This document shows positions 53,365 through 61,302 of a DNA stretch of 64,000 nt, in pieces. Origin of the DNA: Pyramidobacter piscolens. GTDB lineage: Bacteria > Synergistota > Synergistia > Synergistales > Dethiosulfovibrionaceae. Numbering within the stretch: the stretch's first letter is position 1; each line of letters opens with the position of its first letter. The notes below the pieces were generated by a model, which had not been told where the DNA came from, did no database searches, and saw nothing but the letters and a program-made list of their open reading frames with translations. Where the stretch lies: NCBI GenBank assembly GCA_004558205.1, contig SFDM01000001.1, forward strand, positions 172,039 through 236,038, read 5' to 3'. Position numbers and translations under genes: made by a program.

Positions 53365-54693
53365 ATGAAAATTACTATCGCTGGTTCCGGTTATGTGGGC
53401 CTCGTCGCGGCGGTCTGCTTTGCTGAAGTCGGTCACCAAGTTACCTGCGTCGATGTGGACGTCAATCGCGTGAAGGATCTCCAAAATGGAATCGTCCCAA
53501 TTTACGAGGACGGGCTTGAGGAATTGATGCATAAAAATGCCAAGGCAGGACGGCTCCTTTATACGGCAGACGGGCCTTCGGCTTACAGACAGGCCGACGC
53601 GATCTTTATCTGTGTGGGAACGCCTGAAATGCCTGACGGCTCGGCCAACTTGAACTATATCGCCGCCGTAGCCCGCCAGATCGCCGAGTCAGTGGAGCGG
53701 GATTGCCTCGTGGTCGTGAAATCCACTGTGCCTGTGGGGACAAATGATAAGGTGGAACAGTTCATCCATGATTTCCTCGTTCACGACGTGACAGTGGAAG
53801 TGACGTCAAATCCGGAGTTTTTGGCCCAGGGCAGCGCCGTACACGACACGCTTCACGCAGCGCGGATCGTCATCGGCGTCAACAGCCCTACAGCCGAGGC
53901 AACATTACGCGCAATCTATGAACCTTTCCACCTGCCGATCGTGTCTGTGGACCGCCGTTCGGCGGAAATGATCAAATACGCCTGCAACGCTTTCCTGGCG
54001 CTGAAGATCAGCTACATGAACGAGATTGCCAACCTCTGCGAGAACGTGGGGGCCGACATTCAGGCGGTGTCGCGGGGCATGAGTTACGACGCGAGGATCG
54101 GCGCAAAGTTCTTGAACGCTGGAATCGGTTATGGCGGTTCCTGTTTTCCCAAGGACACAAAGGCGCTGAAATGGCTGGCGGCTCAGCATCATTCGAAGAT
54201 AAAGACCGTGGAAGCGGCCATTGAGGTTAACGCTTCGCAGAAGACGCTTCTGTTCCGCAAGGCTTCGGAACGGCTTATTACATTCCACGGCCTGAAAATC
54301 GCCGTACTGGGGCTGACTTTTAAGCCGGGAACGAACGACCTCCGCGAAGCGCCGGCGCTGGACAACATCGCTCTGCTCCTGAAGGCCGGCGCTGAGGTTT
54401 ACGCCTATGACCCCGAGGGACAGGGCGCGTGTTCAAAGTTCTTTCCCGAAGGCAAAATCGGCGAAGGTTCGGTCACTTATTGTAAAACGCCTGAGGAGTG
54501 CATCACCGATGCCGCAGCTTGTTTCATCTTTACCGAATGGCCTCAAATTGCTGCTCTGCCTCCCCACTGTTATAAAAAATTCATGAGGACTCCATTAGTA
54601 TTTGACGGAAGAAATATTTATAAATGTGAAGAAATGGCAATATGGGGTGTGGAATATTACTCTATTGGACGTTCACGCTTCATAAAACGTTAA
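53365..54693 (+). CDS. ugd: UDP-glucose 6-dehydrogenase
   Basis: 442 residues. NAD loop GSGYVGLVAAVCFAEVGHQV, substrate helix with SNPEFLAQGSAVHD, the catalytic Cys in GIGYGGSCFPKDTKAL, and the C-terminal GLTFKPGTNDLREAP. Oxidises UDP-glucose to UDP-glucuronate, so the glycan probably contains an uronic acid or a derivative. Higher GC than its neighbours. Confidence 0.95.
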   Translation: MKITIAGSGYVGLVAAVCFAEVGHQVTCVDVDVNRVKDLQNGIVPIYEDGLEELMHKNAKAGRLLYTADGPSAYRQADAIFICVGTPEMPDGSANLNYIAAVARQIAESVERDCLVVVKSTVPVGTNDKVEQFIHDFLVHDVTVEVTSNPEFLAQGSAVHDTLHAARIVIGVNSPTAEATLRAIYEPFHLPIVSVDRRSAEMIKYACNAFLALKISYMNEIANLCENVGADIQAVSRGMSYDARIGAKFLNAGIGYGGSCFPKDTKALKWLAAQHHSKIKTVEAAIEVNASQKTLLFRKASERLITFHGLKIAVLGLTFKPGTNDLREAPALDNIALLLKAGAEVYAYDPEGQGACSKFFPEGKIGEGSVTYCKTPEECITDAAACFIFTEWPQIAALPPHCYKKFMRTPLVFDGRNIYKCEEMAIWGVEYYSIGRSRFIKR

Positions 54694-54757
54694 ATCTTAT
54701 CCTTAATAGACAGGCAGACATAGTTACATCCTTTAAAACAAAGGAGGAAACATACAT

Positions 54758-56383
54758 ATGACAATCGAGCAGAATAAAAAATTGTCAATAGTTTCTATCA
54801 TCATAGTTTCCATTGTACTATTGTCCCTTTTCTACTGTTTCTATCACAGGCATATTCCATTTTCCTCAGATAGTACCACCCTTTTGCCCGTTGCACAGGA
54901 TATACTTAATGGAAATATCTTTATGCGAGATTGGATTGTCGGCAGCAATAACTTCGTTTTCAGCGAGATCCTTTTTTATTGTGCAGGGCTTGCTTGGGGA
55001 CTCTCAAAATTAGTCTTATTGACTGTCATTCCCAGTTTATTTCTCGCCTGTTTTATCGTCATATTCTCCTATACTTTTGTTTTTTTTGATAAAACACTAA
55101 TGAGCGTTCATGCTGTCCTAAAAATGATTCTCTGCCTATTCTATATCTTGCTTGTAGGGATTATCCCTTTGGAATCGGGATATACCCTGCTTAATGCAAA
55201 CTCACACAATAATTTATACCTATTCGTCGTGTTTTGTGTTATCTGTGTTTTCTATTTTCTCGAAAAAAATTCAAAGTCATGGTTGATAAGTTACTCAGTC
55301 CTTCTGTTTTTACTGTCTTTCTCAGAGGACGTCACTATTATGATTCTCTCGGGCCCTGTGGTTGCCTTTTGCCTTTATCATCTCATTTACGGGCGGCTGC
55401 CCCCGAACTTGAAGACTTCCCGCAAAAATTATCTAATTTTGCTCGGAACTACATTATTGTACGCTCTCCTTGGCAAACTGGCCTGTTTTTTCTTAGCGTC
55501 ATACGGCGGACTTGTTACCCGGGGAATACCTTTGAGATTGATTTTATCGCCTGCAAAGGTATGGGAGCGTATCATAAGTTTTTTCCCTCAACTATCTGTA
55601 CTCTTTGGATATCATGTCCAAGACGGACTAGGCTTTGGTTCACTGCTACAGTTTCAGAATACATTTATATGTATTGTTATGATCTGTTGGGCGATATCGT
55701 TTATTGCAGGTTCGTTATTCTTTTATCGCCTCTCTTTTTTTGACAAATTTTTAATTCTTATATCCATCGCAAACCTGTGCGGCTGTTTTTTTACCGATGT
55801 AGCGGTGTTCCACCGCTACATCGTGCCAGCCTATCTGTTTGGGATGCTTTTTATGCTTAAATGTCTTTTACGTATGATAATATACTGTGTTACAATTATT
55901 ATTAAAAAGAAGACTTTCATAAGAAATACAATATGTATTGCATTATTTGGAATCTTTGGAGTTTGCTGCAGCATAACAAGCTACAGACGCATCCATATCA
56001 TGCGGACAAGCAGATTAAGTGACGGTCAAGATGAACTAAAAATAGTAGAGATAATTCAAGCTAAAGGTTTTGGAGATGGTTACGGCGACTTTTGGTGCGC
56101 ATCTATGCCATCGTTTTACTCTGATTTCAACATCAAAATTTACCCAATTTACGCTTTAAGTAACAGCCTTAGCGCTTGGCCTGAGTTAGTCAAGCGCACT
56201 TGGTATGAAGAACAGGATAAACATTTCATCATCATGCCTACGCCCCCTTCCACATCCTTTATTAACTATGACGACATGGTAAAAATCCTTGGCGTTCCCG
56301 ATGATTCTTTTTCTCAGGGGCGCTACAGCGTATATTACTGGCAAAAAGATATTTCACCATACATTAAGCATCCTGAATCTTAA
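54758..56383 (+). CDS. GT-C-like multi-spanning membrane protein
   Basis: 541 residues, ATG ten bases after AAGGAGG. About 11 helices. The first outside loop has PFSSDSTTLLPVAQDIL, whose Asp is in the GT-C catalytic position, and a soluble C-terminal end (about 470-541) follows. It does not carry the GWSxPExWG module of the two larger proteins. Probable polyprenyl-phosphate-sugar dependent transferase; no firm family. Confidence 0.65.
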   Translation: MTIEQNKKLSIVSIIIVSIVLLSLFYCFYHRHIPFSSDSTTLLPVAQDILNGNIFMRDWIVGSNNFVFSEILFYCAGLAWGLSKLVLLTVIPSLFLACFIVIFSYTFVFFDKTLMSVHAVLKMILCLFYILLVGIIPLESGYTLLNANSHNNLYLFVVFCVICVFYFLEKNSKSWLISYSVLLFLLSFSEDVTIMILSGPVVAFCLYHLIYGRLPPNLKTSRKNYLILLGTTLLYALLGKLACFFLASYGGLVTRGIPLRLILSPAKVWERIISFFPQLSVLFGYHVQDGLGFGSLLQFQNTFICIVMICWAISFIAGSLFFYRLSFFDKFLILISIANLCGCFFTDVAVFHRYIVPAYLFGMLFMLKCLLRMIIYCVTIIIKKKTFIRNTICIALFGIFGVCCSITSYRRIHIMRTSRLSDGQDELKIVEIIQAKGFGDGYGDFWCASMPSFYSDFNIKIYPIYALSNSLSAWPELVKRTWYEEQDKHFIIMPTPPSTSFINYDDMVKILGVPDDSFSQGRYSVYYWQKDISPYIKHPES

Positions 56384-56422
56384 GTTCTCATTCTCCTTAA
56401 TTCATGTGACGAGGTGTTTATA

Positions 56423-57370
56423 TTGAACTTTAAAAGTCCGTTAGACAAAAAGTATACTGTCGTCATTCCCTGTTATAATGAGGCAATAACTATTGCCAAA
56501 GTTGTTAGCGATTTTAAAAGGGAACTGCCCTCAGCCCGCGTAGTCGTTATGAATAATAAATCAACCGATAACAGCAAACAATTTGCTCTTGCGGCAGGTG
56601 CCGAGGTAATCGACGTCACTCGGCAGGGTAAGGGAGCCGTTGTACGAGAGATATTTAGAAACATCGACGCTGACGTCTATGTAATGGTAGACGGTGACGA
56701 TACCTATCCGGCAAGCGCAGTACATAAGCTTATCGCAGCTGTTATCGATGGTCATGCAGATATGACCATAGGTGATCGGCTAAGCAATGGTTCCTATTCA
56801 GAGCAAAACAAACGGGGTTTTCACGATTTGGGCAATAATCTTGTACGATGGCTTGTTAATTTTTGTTTTCACAGTGACCTGCATGACATCATGACGGGTT
56901 ACCGGGCTTTTAATAAATGTTTTGTAGAAAATATCCCTATATTATCCGATGGTTTCGAGGTCGAAACGGAGATGACAATTTCCGCGCTGGATAGAAAACT
57001 CTCGCTTTGTGAAATTCCTATTGACTATAAAGACAGGCCCAAAGGCAGTTTTTCAAAATTGAATACATTTAGAGACGGATTCAGGGTTCTCAAAACGATT
57101 GTCTCAATTTTAAGGGACTACCGTCCCCTACTGTTCTTTGGCTCTTTTGCATTGTTAGCTTTTATCCTAGGACTGGGGGCGGGATTACCAGTATTGGCAG
57201 AATTTGTGCGTACAGCCTATGTATCTCATGTACCGCTGGCAATTTTAGCAGTGGCTTTTATGATCCTGTCAGGCCTGCTGATGACCTGCGGTTTTATTCT
57301 AAACACCATGGTAATGCATAACAGGCAAGGAAATGAGCTCTCACTTGTTCGGCAACGCTCCGTAAAATAA
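56423..57370 (+). CDS. Membrane-bound family 2 glycosyltransferase (DPM1-like)
   Basis: 315 residues from a TTG at 56423, nine bases after GAGG; a GTG three codons upstream is possible. GT-A start VVIPCYNEAITIAKVV, NNKSTDNS, MVDGDDTYPAS as the DxD, then the TGYRAFN segment typical of polyprenyl-phosphate mannosyl/glucosyl transferases. Two C-terminal helices. Likely forms the donor used by the GT-C protein just upstream. Last gene of the glycan locus. Confidence 0.88.
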   Translation: MNFKSPLDKKYTVVIPCYNEAITIAKVVSDFKRELPSARVVVMNNKSTDNSKQFALAAGAEVIDVTRQGKGAVVREIFRNIDADVYVMVDGDDTYPASAVHKLIAAVIDGHADMTIGDRLSNGSYSEQNKRGFHDLGNNLVRWLVNFCFHSDLHDIMTGYRAFNKCFVENIPILSDGFEVETEMTISALDRKLSLCEIPIDYKDRPKGSFSKLNTFRDGFRVLKTIVSILRDYRPLLFFGSFALLAFILGLGAGLPVLAEFVRTAYVSHVPLAILAVAFMILSGLLMTCGFILNTMVMHNRQGNELSLVRQRSVK

Positions 57371-57423
57371 AAAACAGAAAAACTATACTAAGCCACCTCC
57401 ATCAAGGAATTTGCTCCAATAAA

Positions 57424-57483
57424 AATCATCCCCGGAAGCGTTGATCGCAGGTCTTTCTGCGTTCAACGCTTCCGGGGATGATT
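57424..57483 (-). terminator. Terminator T1, after the sigma-factor gene
   Basis: A 21-bp stem, AATCATCCCCGGAAGCGTTGA with its complement, around a GCAG..CTGC inner loop, followed on the minus strand by TTTTTATT. It also separates the convergent glycan operon. Confidence 0.85.
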
Positions 57484-57505
57484 ATGTGTGGTCTGTTCTG
57501 CTGTT

Positions 57506-58039
57506 TCAGGCGGCCTGGGCCTGCCGCAGGTGGTTTCTGAGCTTGTGGAGCCTCTTGCTGACGGCCTGCTGGCTCATGTGGTATTTTCGGGCCAGGTCTT
57601 TTTGGGTGAAGCCCCCAGCCAGGCTCAGGGCCATGTCCTGTTCCTCCGGCGCGAGGCCGTGGAGGATCTCGAAGACGCTGAAATCCTCGCTGGGCGCGTC
57701 GTAGCCGGCGTCGATGCGGTCATCCAGCGATTCGTACTGCCGGCCGCGGCGCAGCGTCCCGGAGACGTCGCGGATCCGGGCGGGCAGGCGGTAGTAGAGA
57801 TAGAGCGTCAGAGGCTGGCCGGGATGCCCTTCCAGCCAGCGGCGGATCAATTCGAGCAGGGCCATGGCGGCTTCCTGGACCAGGTCTTCATATTCGGCGC
57901 CGCGCCCGGCATAGCGATAGGCCACTTTGCGGGCGAAAGGCATATACTTCGCGACGGCGGCGTGGAGCTCTCGGTCGGCCGCCGGAAGCATGGTTAATGG
58001 AACTGGCGCGGGGTCAGGTTCGGCGATGCGGTTATTCAA
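57506..58039 (-). CDS. Small sigma-70 family RNA polymerase sigma factor
   Basis: 177 residues from a TTG at 58039 that follows GAAAGGA at correct distance; an ATG at 58105 would add 22 residues but has no ribosome site and falls within the promoter-proximal leader. Region 2 (about 20-85) includes KYMPFARKVAYRYAGRG and EYEDLVQEAAMALLEL. Region 4 (about 135-170) has the HTH FTQKDLARKYHMSQQAVSKRLHKL. There is no region 1 or 3. It lies behind a copy of the same promoter-like element as its neighbours, so it probably transcribes itself and them. Confidence 0.88.
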   Translation of the reverse strand: MNNRIAEPDPAPVPLTMLPAADRELHAAVAKYMPFARKVAYRYAGRGAEYEDLVQEAAMALLELIRRWLEGHPGQPLTLYLYYRLPARIRDVSGTLRRGRQYESLDDRIDAGYDAPSEDFSVFEILHGLAPEEQDMALSLAGGFTQKDLARKYHMSQQAVSKRLHKLRNHLRQAQAA

Positions 58040-58113
58040 GGTGTAAAATCCTTTCTCCCCTCTTCCGGGGAAAAGCAATCTGTGGATTGAGAGTTTTGGT
58101 TTCATCTCTCACT

Positions 58114-58164
58114 GTCTACATCATTAAAGGTGTGATGACATATAATACAATACAACCAGTGATC
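58114..58164 (-). promoter_or_regulatory. Conserved promoter-like element, copy B (sigma gene)
   Basis: On the minus strand TGATCACTG, then GTTGTA (58156-58151), 28 bases, then GATGTAGAC (58122-58114). The 12 bases before GAT read CACACCTTTAAT. About 75 bases upstream of the TTG start of the sigma gene. Confidence 0.7.
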
Positions 58165-58180
58165 ATTTTTTTCAAGAAGC

Positions 58181-58236
58181 AAAAAACAGCCCCGAAGCAC
58201 GGCAGATTTTTCTGCGCGGAATGCTTCCGGGGCTGC
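58181..58236 (-). terminator. Terminator T2, after DUF2922
   Basis: On the minus strand CAGCCCCGGAAGCA pairs with TGCTTCGGGGCTG around GCAGAAAAATCTGC, followed by six T. Closely related to T1 and T3. Confidence 0.85.
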
Positions 58237-58308
58237 TTTATTCGGTGCGATCTATTCAAATGGCGGCGCGGCGGAGAACGGCGCCGCTCTTATTTTCCCT
58301 TGTGGAGC

Positions 58309-58524
58309 TTACTCGTTGTCCACGAGCACTGTAACCTCGCGGTTGATCAGCTCGGCCTTAAGGGATGCGGTCAGGGGATCGGCGAAGGCGCCGCCGGCGG
58401 TCACGAGAGCGCCCATGGCGGCGCTGGCCTCGTCGGCGGTCAGCGTGGTCTTGGGATCGCTCAGGGAGATGCTGCGGGTGTCGCCGCTCTCAACGCCGAA
58501 CTTCAGTGAAAGGGTTCTGGTCAT
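58309..58524 (-). CDS. DUF2922 protein
   Basis: 71 residues from the ATG at 58524, eight bases after AGGAGG; a GTG three codons upstream is unlikely. The sequence TRTLSLKFGVESGDTRSISL, then DPKTTLTADEASAAMGALV and a final EVTVLVDNE fits DUF2922, a family of unknown function. It has no signal peptide and no membrane helix. It follows the DUF1659 gene on one transcript. Confidence 0.88.
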   Translation of the reverse strand: MTRTLSLKFGVESGDTRSISLSDPKTTLTADEASAAMGALVTAGGAFADPLTASLKAELINREVTVLVDNE

Positions 58525-58604
58525 GATATTCACCTCCTTTCATAAGGGGTTTTACTGCGCAGGCCCATCGGAGACGGGGCCCGCGCTTTCAGCGGAAGCT
58601 GAGG

Positions 58605-58829
58605 TTACTCCGCGGAGACGAGTTTCTCGTCGACGCGGACGATCTTGACGACGGGAGCGGTGATGACGCCGCCGATGGCGTTTGACACGTCCAGCAGAAG
58701 CTGTCCGTCGGCGCTCGCGTCAATGCCCTTTAACGACACGCTCTTGACTTTGTCGGCGCCGCTGGCGAGGGTGCCTACCTTGGTCTTGATCTGGAGTTTG
58801 CTGTCGATGGGTGTAATAACTGCGGTCAT
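58605..58829 (-). CDS. DUF1659 protein
   Basis: 74 residues; ATG with AAAGGAGGTGA upstream. Pattern: LQIKTKVGT, VKSVSLKGIDASADGQLLLDVSNAIGG, then VVKIVRVDEK. DUF1659 and DUF2922 are similar in size and predicted fold (beta strand, helix, beta strands) and commonly occur as a pair. Function unknown. First gene of the pair, right behind promoter element C. Confidence 0.88.
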   Translation of the reverse strand: MTAVITPIDSKLQIKTKVGTLASGADKVKSVSLKGIDASADGQLLLDVSNAIGGVITAPVVKIVRVDEKLVSAE

Positions 58830-58851
58830 GGTATTTCACCTCCTTTCTTTC

Positions 58852-58902
58852 GGTCTACATCATAAAGAGTGCGTTTCTGACGACCTATTTACAACTTGTC
58901 AT
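58852..58902 (-). promoter_or_regulatory. Conserved promoter-like element, copy C (DUF1659-DUF2922)
   Basis: On the minus strand GTTGTA (58895-58890), 28 bases, GATGTAGACC (58861-58852), with CGCACTCTTTAT before GAT. The upstream end overlaps the stop codon of the M15-type gene. A palindrome ACTTGTCA-TAG-TGACAAGT (58894-58912) adjoins it. Confidence 0.7.
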
Positions 58903-59210
58903 AGTGACAAGTGGACGTACCCCTTTTGGGGATCGGGCAAAATCACCCGGAACCCGGCGGCTCGAGCCTGGCGGCACAGCAGACCCTGCGCTCCGGCCCT
59001 GACGGCCACGTCCACCGCTTTCCCCTGCAGGTGCAGGCTACACGGCGCTCCGCCCACGCGGGCGTTGTGTTTTGCGCAGCGGGTTCCGCTGGTGACGGCC
59101 AAAGGCTGGGATCTCAGGCTTTGGAGCCCTATCAGCTTCGCGCGCAGCCGGGGATCGGTTTTATCGAGGCCGCAGCAGCGGCATTTGAGGGCTTTCAGCT
59201 GTTTCACCAA
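58899..59210 (-). CDS. M15-type (VanY/M15A-like) peptidase domain protein
   Basis: 103 residues from a GTG at 59210; no good ribosome site is visible, so the true start is uncertain. Motifs of the M15A zinc peptidases are complete: LAVTSGTRCAKHNARVGG, then the first metal ligands in SLHLQGKAVDV, and the last His in GYVHLSL. Such domains cut D,D or L,D bonds in peptidoglycan, and are also used by phage lysins. It lacks a signal peptide in this form. The same reading frame extends upstream, through a TGA, to a hydrophobic 17-residue ORF. Confidence 0.75.
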   Translation of the reverse strand: MVKQLKALKCRCCGLDKTDPRLRAKLIGLQSLRSQPLAVTSGTRCAKHNARVGGAPCSLHLQGKAVDVAVRAGAQGLLCRQARAAGFRVILPDPQKGYVHLSL

Positions 59211-59306
59211 CAGGCCGGCGCTTGTGCGCGCGGCCGGCGGCGACAGGCCCCTCTCTTCCGCCGGCGGAACTTGAAAATTCCCCGGCGCTGAGGGCGGCTG
59301 GTTCTT

Positions 59307-59360
59307 TCAGGTCTGGACGAGAAAATTGATCAGCATGATCAGCATCACGTAGTTGTCCAT
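59307..59360 (-). CDS. 17-residue hydrophobic ORF
   Basis: ATG at 59360, downstream of AAAGGATGTGA. Product MDNYVMLIMLINFLVQT is a single hydrophobic segment, then TGA. After the stop the frame stays open (KNQPPSAPGNFQVPP and on) into the M15-type domain. It occupies the place where a YvrJ-type membrane peptide often sits beside DUF1659/DUF2922 genes, but the sequence is too short to assign. Confidence 0.4.
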   Translation of the reverse strand: MDNYVMLIMLINFLVQT

Positions 59361-59386
59361 CTCTGCTGCTCACATCCTTTCTCTTG

Positions 59387-59437
59387 GTCTGTATCATAAA
59401 GAGTGAGATTAAGATGTGATAAATACAACTGGTGATC
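59387..59437 (-). promoter_or_regulatory. Conserved promoter-like element, copy A (17-residue ORF and M15 gene)
   Basis: On the minus strand TGATCACCA, then GTTGTA (59429-59424), 28 bases, GATACAGAC (59395-59387), with CTCACTCTTTAT before GAT. About 27 bases upstream of the 17-residue ORF. Confidence 0.7.
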
Positions 59438-59455
59438 AAAAATTGTCATGAAAAA

Positions 59456-59515
59456 GCAAAAACAGCCCCGGAAGCATGGACGCAGATTTTTCTGCACCCA
59501 TGCCCCCGGGGCTGT
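59456..59515 (-). terminator. Terminator T3, after the diguanylate cyclase gene
   Basis: On the minus strand an AACAGCCCCGGGGGCATG arm pairs with CATGCTTCCGGGGCTG around GCAGAAAAATCTGC, followed by five T. Third member of the T1/T2 family. Confidence 0.8.
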
Positions 59516-59612
59516 TTAATGGAACAACGTTTTATACCGCTTTGATCCTACAATCGGCAGAAACTGTTTTTTCAGCAGACTGCGCCTTCGGAGCGCTCTG
59601 TAAAATTCCTTT

Positions 59613-60974
59613 TTAGCCGGAAAAGCCTTCGTTTCCGTAAAAACGCCGCTTGTTCTCGTACATCAGCCGATCGGCGTGGGTCAAAAGAGCGTCGGCGGTT
59701 CGGCCGTCGGTAGGATAGCGGGCAGCGCCGATGCTGACCGTTATGGAGATCGTCAGCTTGCTGTCGATGGAAATGGGCAGCGAGATCTCGCGGCAAAGCT
59801 TTTCCAAAAAAGCCTGGCTTTCCTGCGAATCCATGCCCCTCAGCAGCAGAGCGAATTCATCGCCTCCAATGCGCGCGGCCAGCTGCTCCTCGCCCGTGTG
59901 AGTCCTGATGCGCCGGGCCATCTCGATGAGCACGAGGTCCCCCGCTTTGTGTCCGTAGTTGTCGTTGATCTGTTTGAAGCCGTTCAGGTCAAGATAGGCG
60001 ATAAGGAACTCCGTTCCGTCTTTGGAGCAGCTGAAGATCTCGTCGTTCATGCCGCTGATGAAGGATCTTCTATTGGAGATATTCGTCAAAGGATCGCGCA
60101 TGGCGATAAGCTCCATGTCCATTCTCATTTTTTTCATGTCGAAGTAGTTCTGGCAGATAAAGGCAGTCACCAGGGCGCCGATGACGGCGCAGAAGGCGTA
60201 AAAATAAATCCAACCGCTTTCGTACCAGCGTATAAGCGGCGCGATGCTGATGACCCATTCGGTGTTGAGTATGGCAAATCGGCGCTCCACAGCGTGTTTC
60301 ATCTCCGAGATCTCATCGGCGTTTTCACGGGCATTCGCGGACTTTATGATCACCTGGGGTTTTCCCGTATCGGGGTTGATGCGCCAGATCCGGAACATCA
60401 GCCCATGGTCGGAGAGCCCGTCAAAGCTCACCGAGTTCAGAGCCTCGGGATAGCGCAGCGTCACCGAGACGAGGCCCCAGAGCTTCTTCGCCGGGTCCGC
60501 GCCCAAAAAGACAGGCAGCCGGCCAACCAGAGCGTGTCCTCCCTGCATCAACTGAAAGGGGCCGCCGAGGGTGAGTCTGCCGGAGTCACGAGCCTGTATG
60601 GCTTCTTTGTTTCCGGCGCCGGCGCCAAACATGTCGAAGCCGAGCAGGGCATCGTTGCTTTCACGAGGATAGACTTTCGCCACGATGCCGCCAGGGGCAA
60701 GCAATATGTTTCTGATTACTGGATCGTTGGCGATGATCGGGGCGATCCTCTCAAACTCGCGGATCTCGCCGTTGCCTTCGATGACCAGCGCTGAAAGGGC
60801 TTCGACCTTGTACAGCAGGGCGAGGATGGCGTCGTTGATCATGCCGGCTTTTTTCAAGGCCTGATACTCCATGTAGCGCGTCCGCGAGACATCTCTCGAG
60901 TGTTCAAAGAAAGCGACGCCGCCCGATATGAGGAAGAAAATGAAAAAAAAGACGCACATATAGAGCTTTGTCAC
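59613..60974 (-). CDS. Membrane-bound diguanylate cyclase
   Basis: 453 residues with a GTG start. One helix at the N-terminus (MCVFFFIFFLISGGVAFF), a sensor domain of about 230 residues outside the membrane, a second helix (WIYFYAFCAVIGALVTAFI) and a C-terminal GGDEF domain (about 285-453). The active-site motif is intact: ARIGGDEFALLLRG, with the substrate strand AYLDLNGFKQINDNYGH. The RxxD inhibitory site expected five residues ahead is absent (GEEQ instead). Synthesises c-di-GMP; it may link an outside signal to surface properties such as the nearby glycan. Confidence 0.92.
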   Translation of the reverse strand: MTKLYMCVFFFIFFLISGGVAFFEHSRDVSRTRYMEYQALKKAGMINDAILALLYKVEALSALVIEGNGEIREFERIAPIIANDPVIRNILLAPGGIVAKVYPRESNDALLGFDMFGAGAGNKEAIQARDSGRLTLGGPFQLMQGGHALVGRLPVFLGADPAKKLWGLVSVTLRYPEALNSVSFDGLSDHGLMFRIWRINPDTGKPQVIIKSANARENADEISEMKHAVERRFAILNTEWVISIAPLIRWYESGWIYFYAFCAVIGALVTAFICQNYFDMKKMRMDMELIAMRDPLTNISNRRSFISGMNDEIFSCSKDGTEFLIAYLDLNGFKQINDNYGHKAGDLVLIEMARRIRTHTGEEQLAARIGGDEFALLLRGMDSQESQAFLEKLCREISLPISIDSKLTISITVSIGAARYPTDGRTADALLTHADRLMYENKRRFYGNEGFSG

Positions 60975-61133
60975 CCGAAATTGGAATTTTTTTCTCTGAC
61001 TGAAAATTACAACCCTCTCCTTTTGTGGGGTTTCGCTTTAACTTGAAAAAACATCATTTTATTATAACAAAAAATATGATAATAGCAAACGGTTTTTCTC
61101 GAAAAAGCCTTCTATGAGCGGAATCACGGGGGC

Positions 61134-61162
61134 TTGCGCTCTCACTCGGAATAAAGTAGAAT
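61134..61162 (+). promoter_or_regulatory. Promoter of the phosphohexomutase gene
   Basis: TTGCGC (61134-61139), 17-bp spacer, TAGAAT (61157-61162). Confidence 0.5.
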
Positions 61163-61302
61163 TTACATGTCCCAGCGTTTAAAGAAGCGTTGAGCAAATG
61201 TGTCAAATACAAGGAACTCTTTGTGCGGAAAAGACTGAGGGCGTTCTGCCTGTATTTCCCAAATTCTTTTGGATGCATAACGAGGCGTACATTTCCAGAA
61301 GG

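Noticed and set aside
59307..59309. TGA in the M15-type frame as a selenocysteine codon
   Set aside because: The position is in a membrane-linker region with no catalytic Cys equivalent, and no SECIS-like hairpin is obvious right after it.
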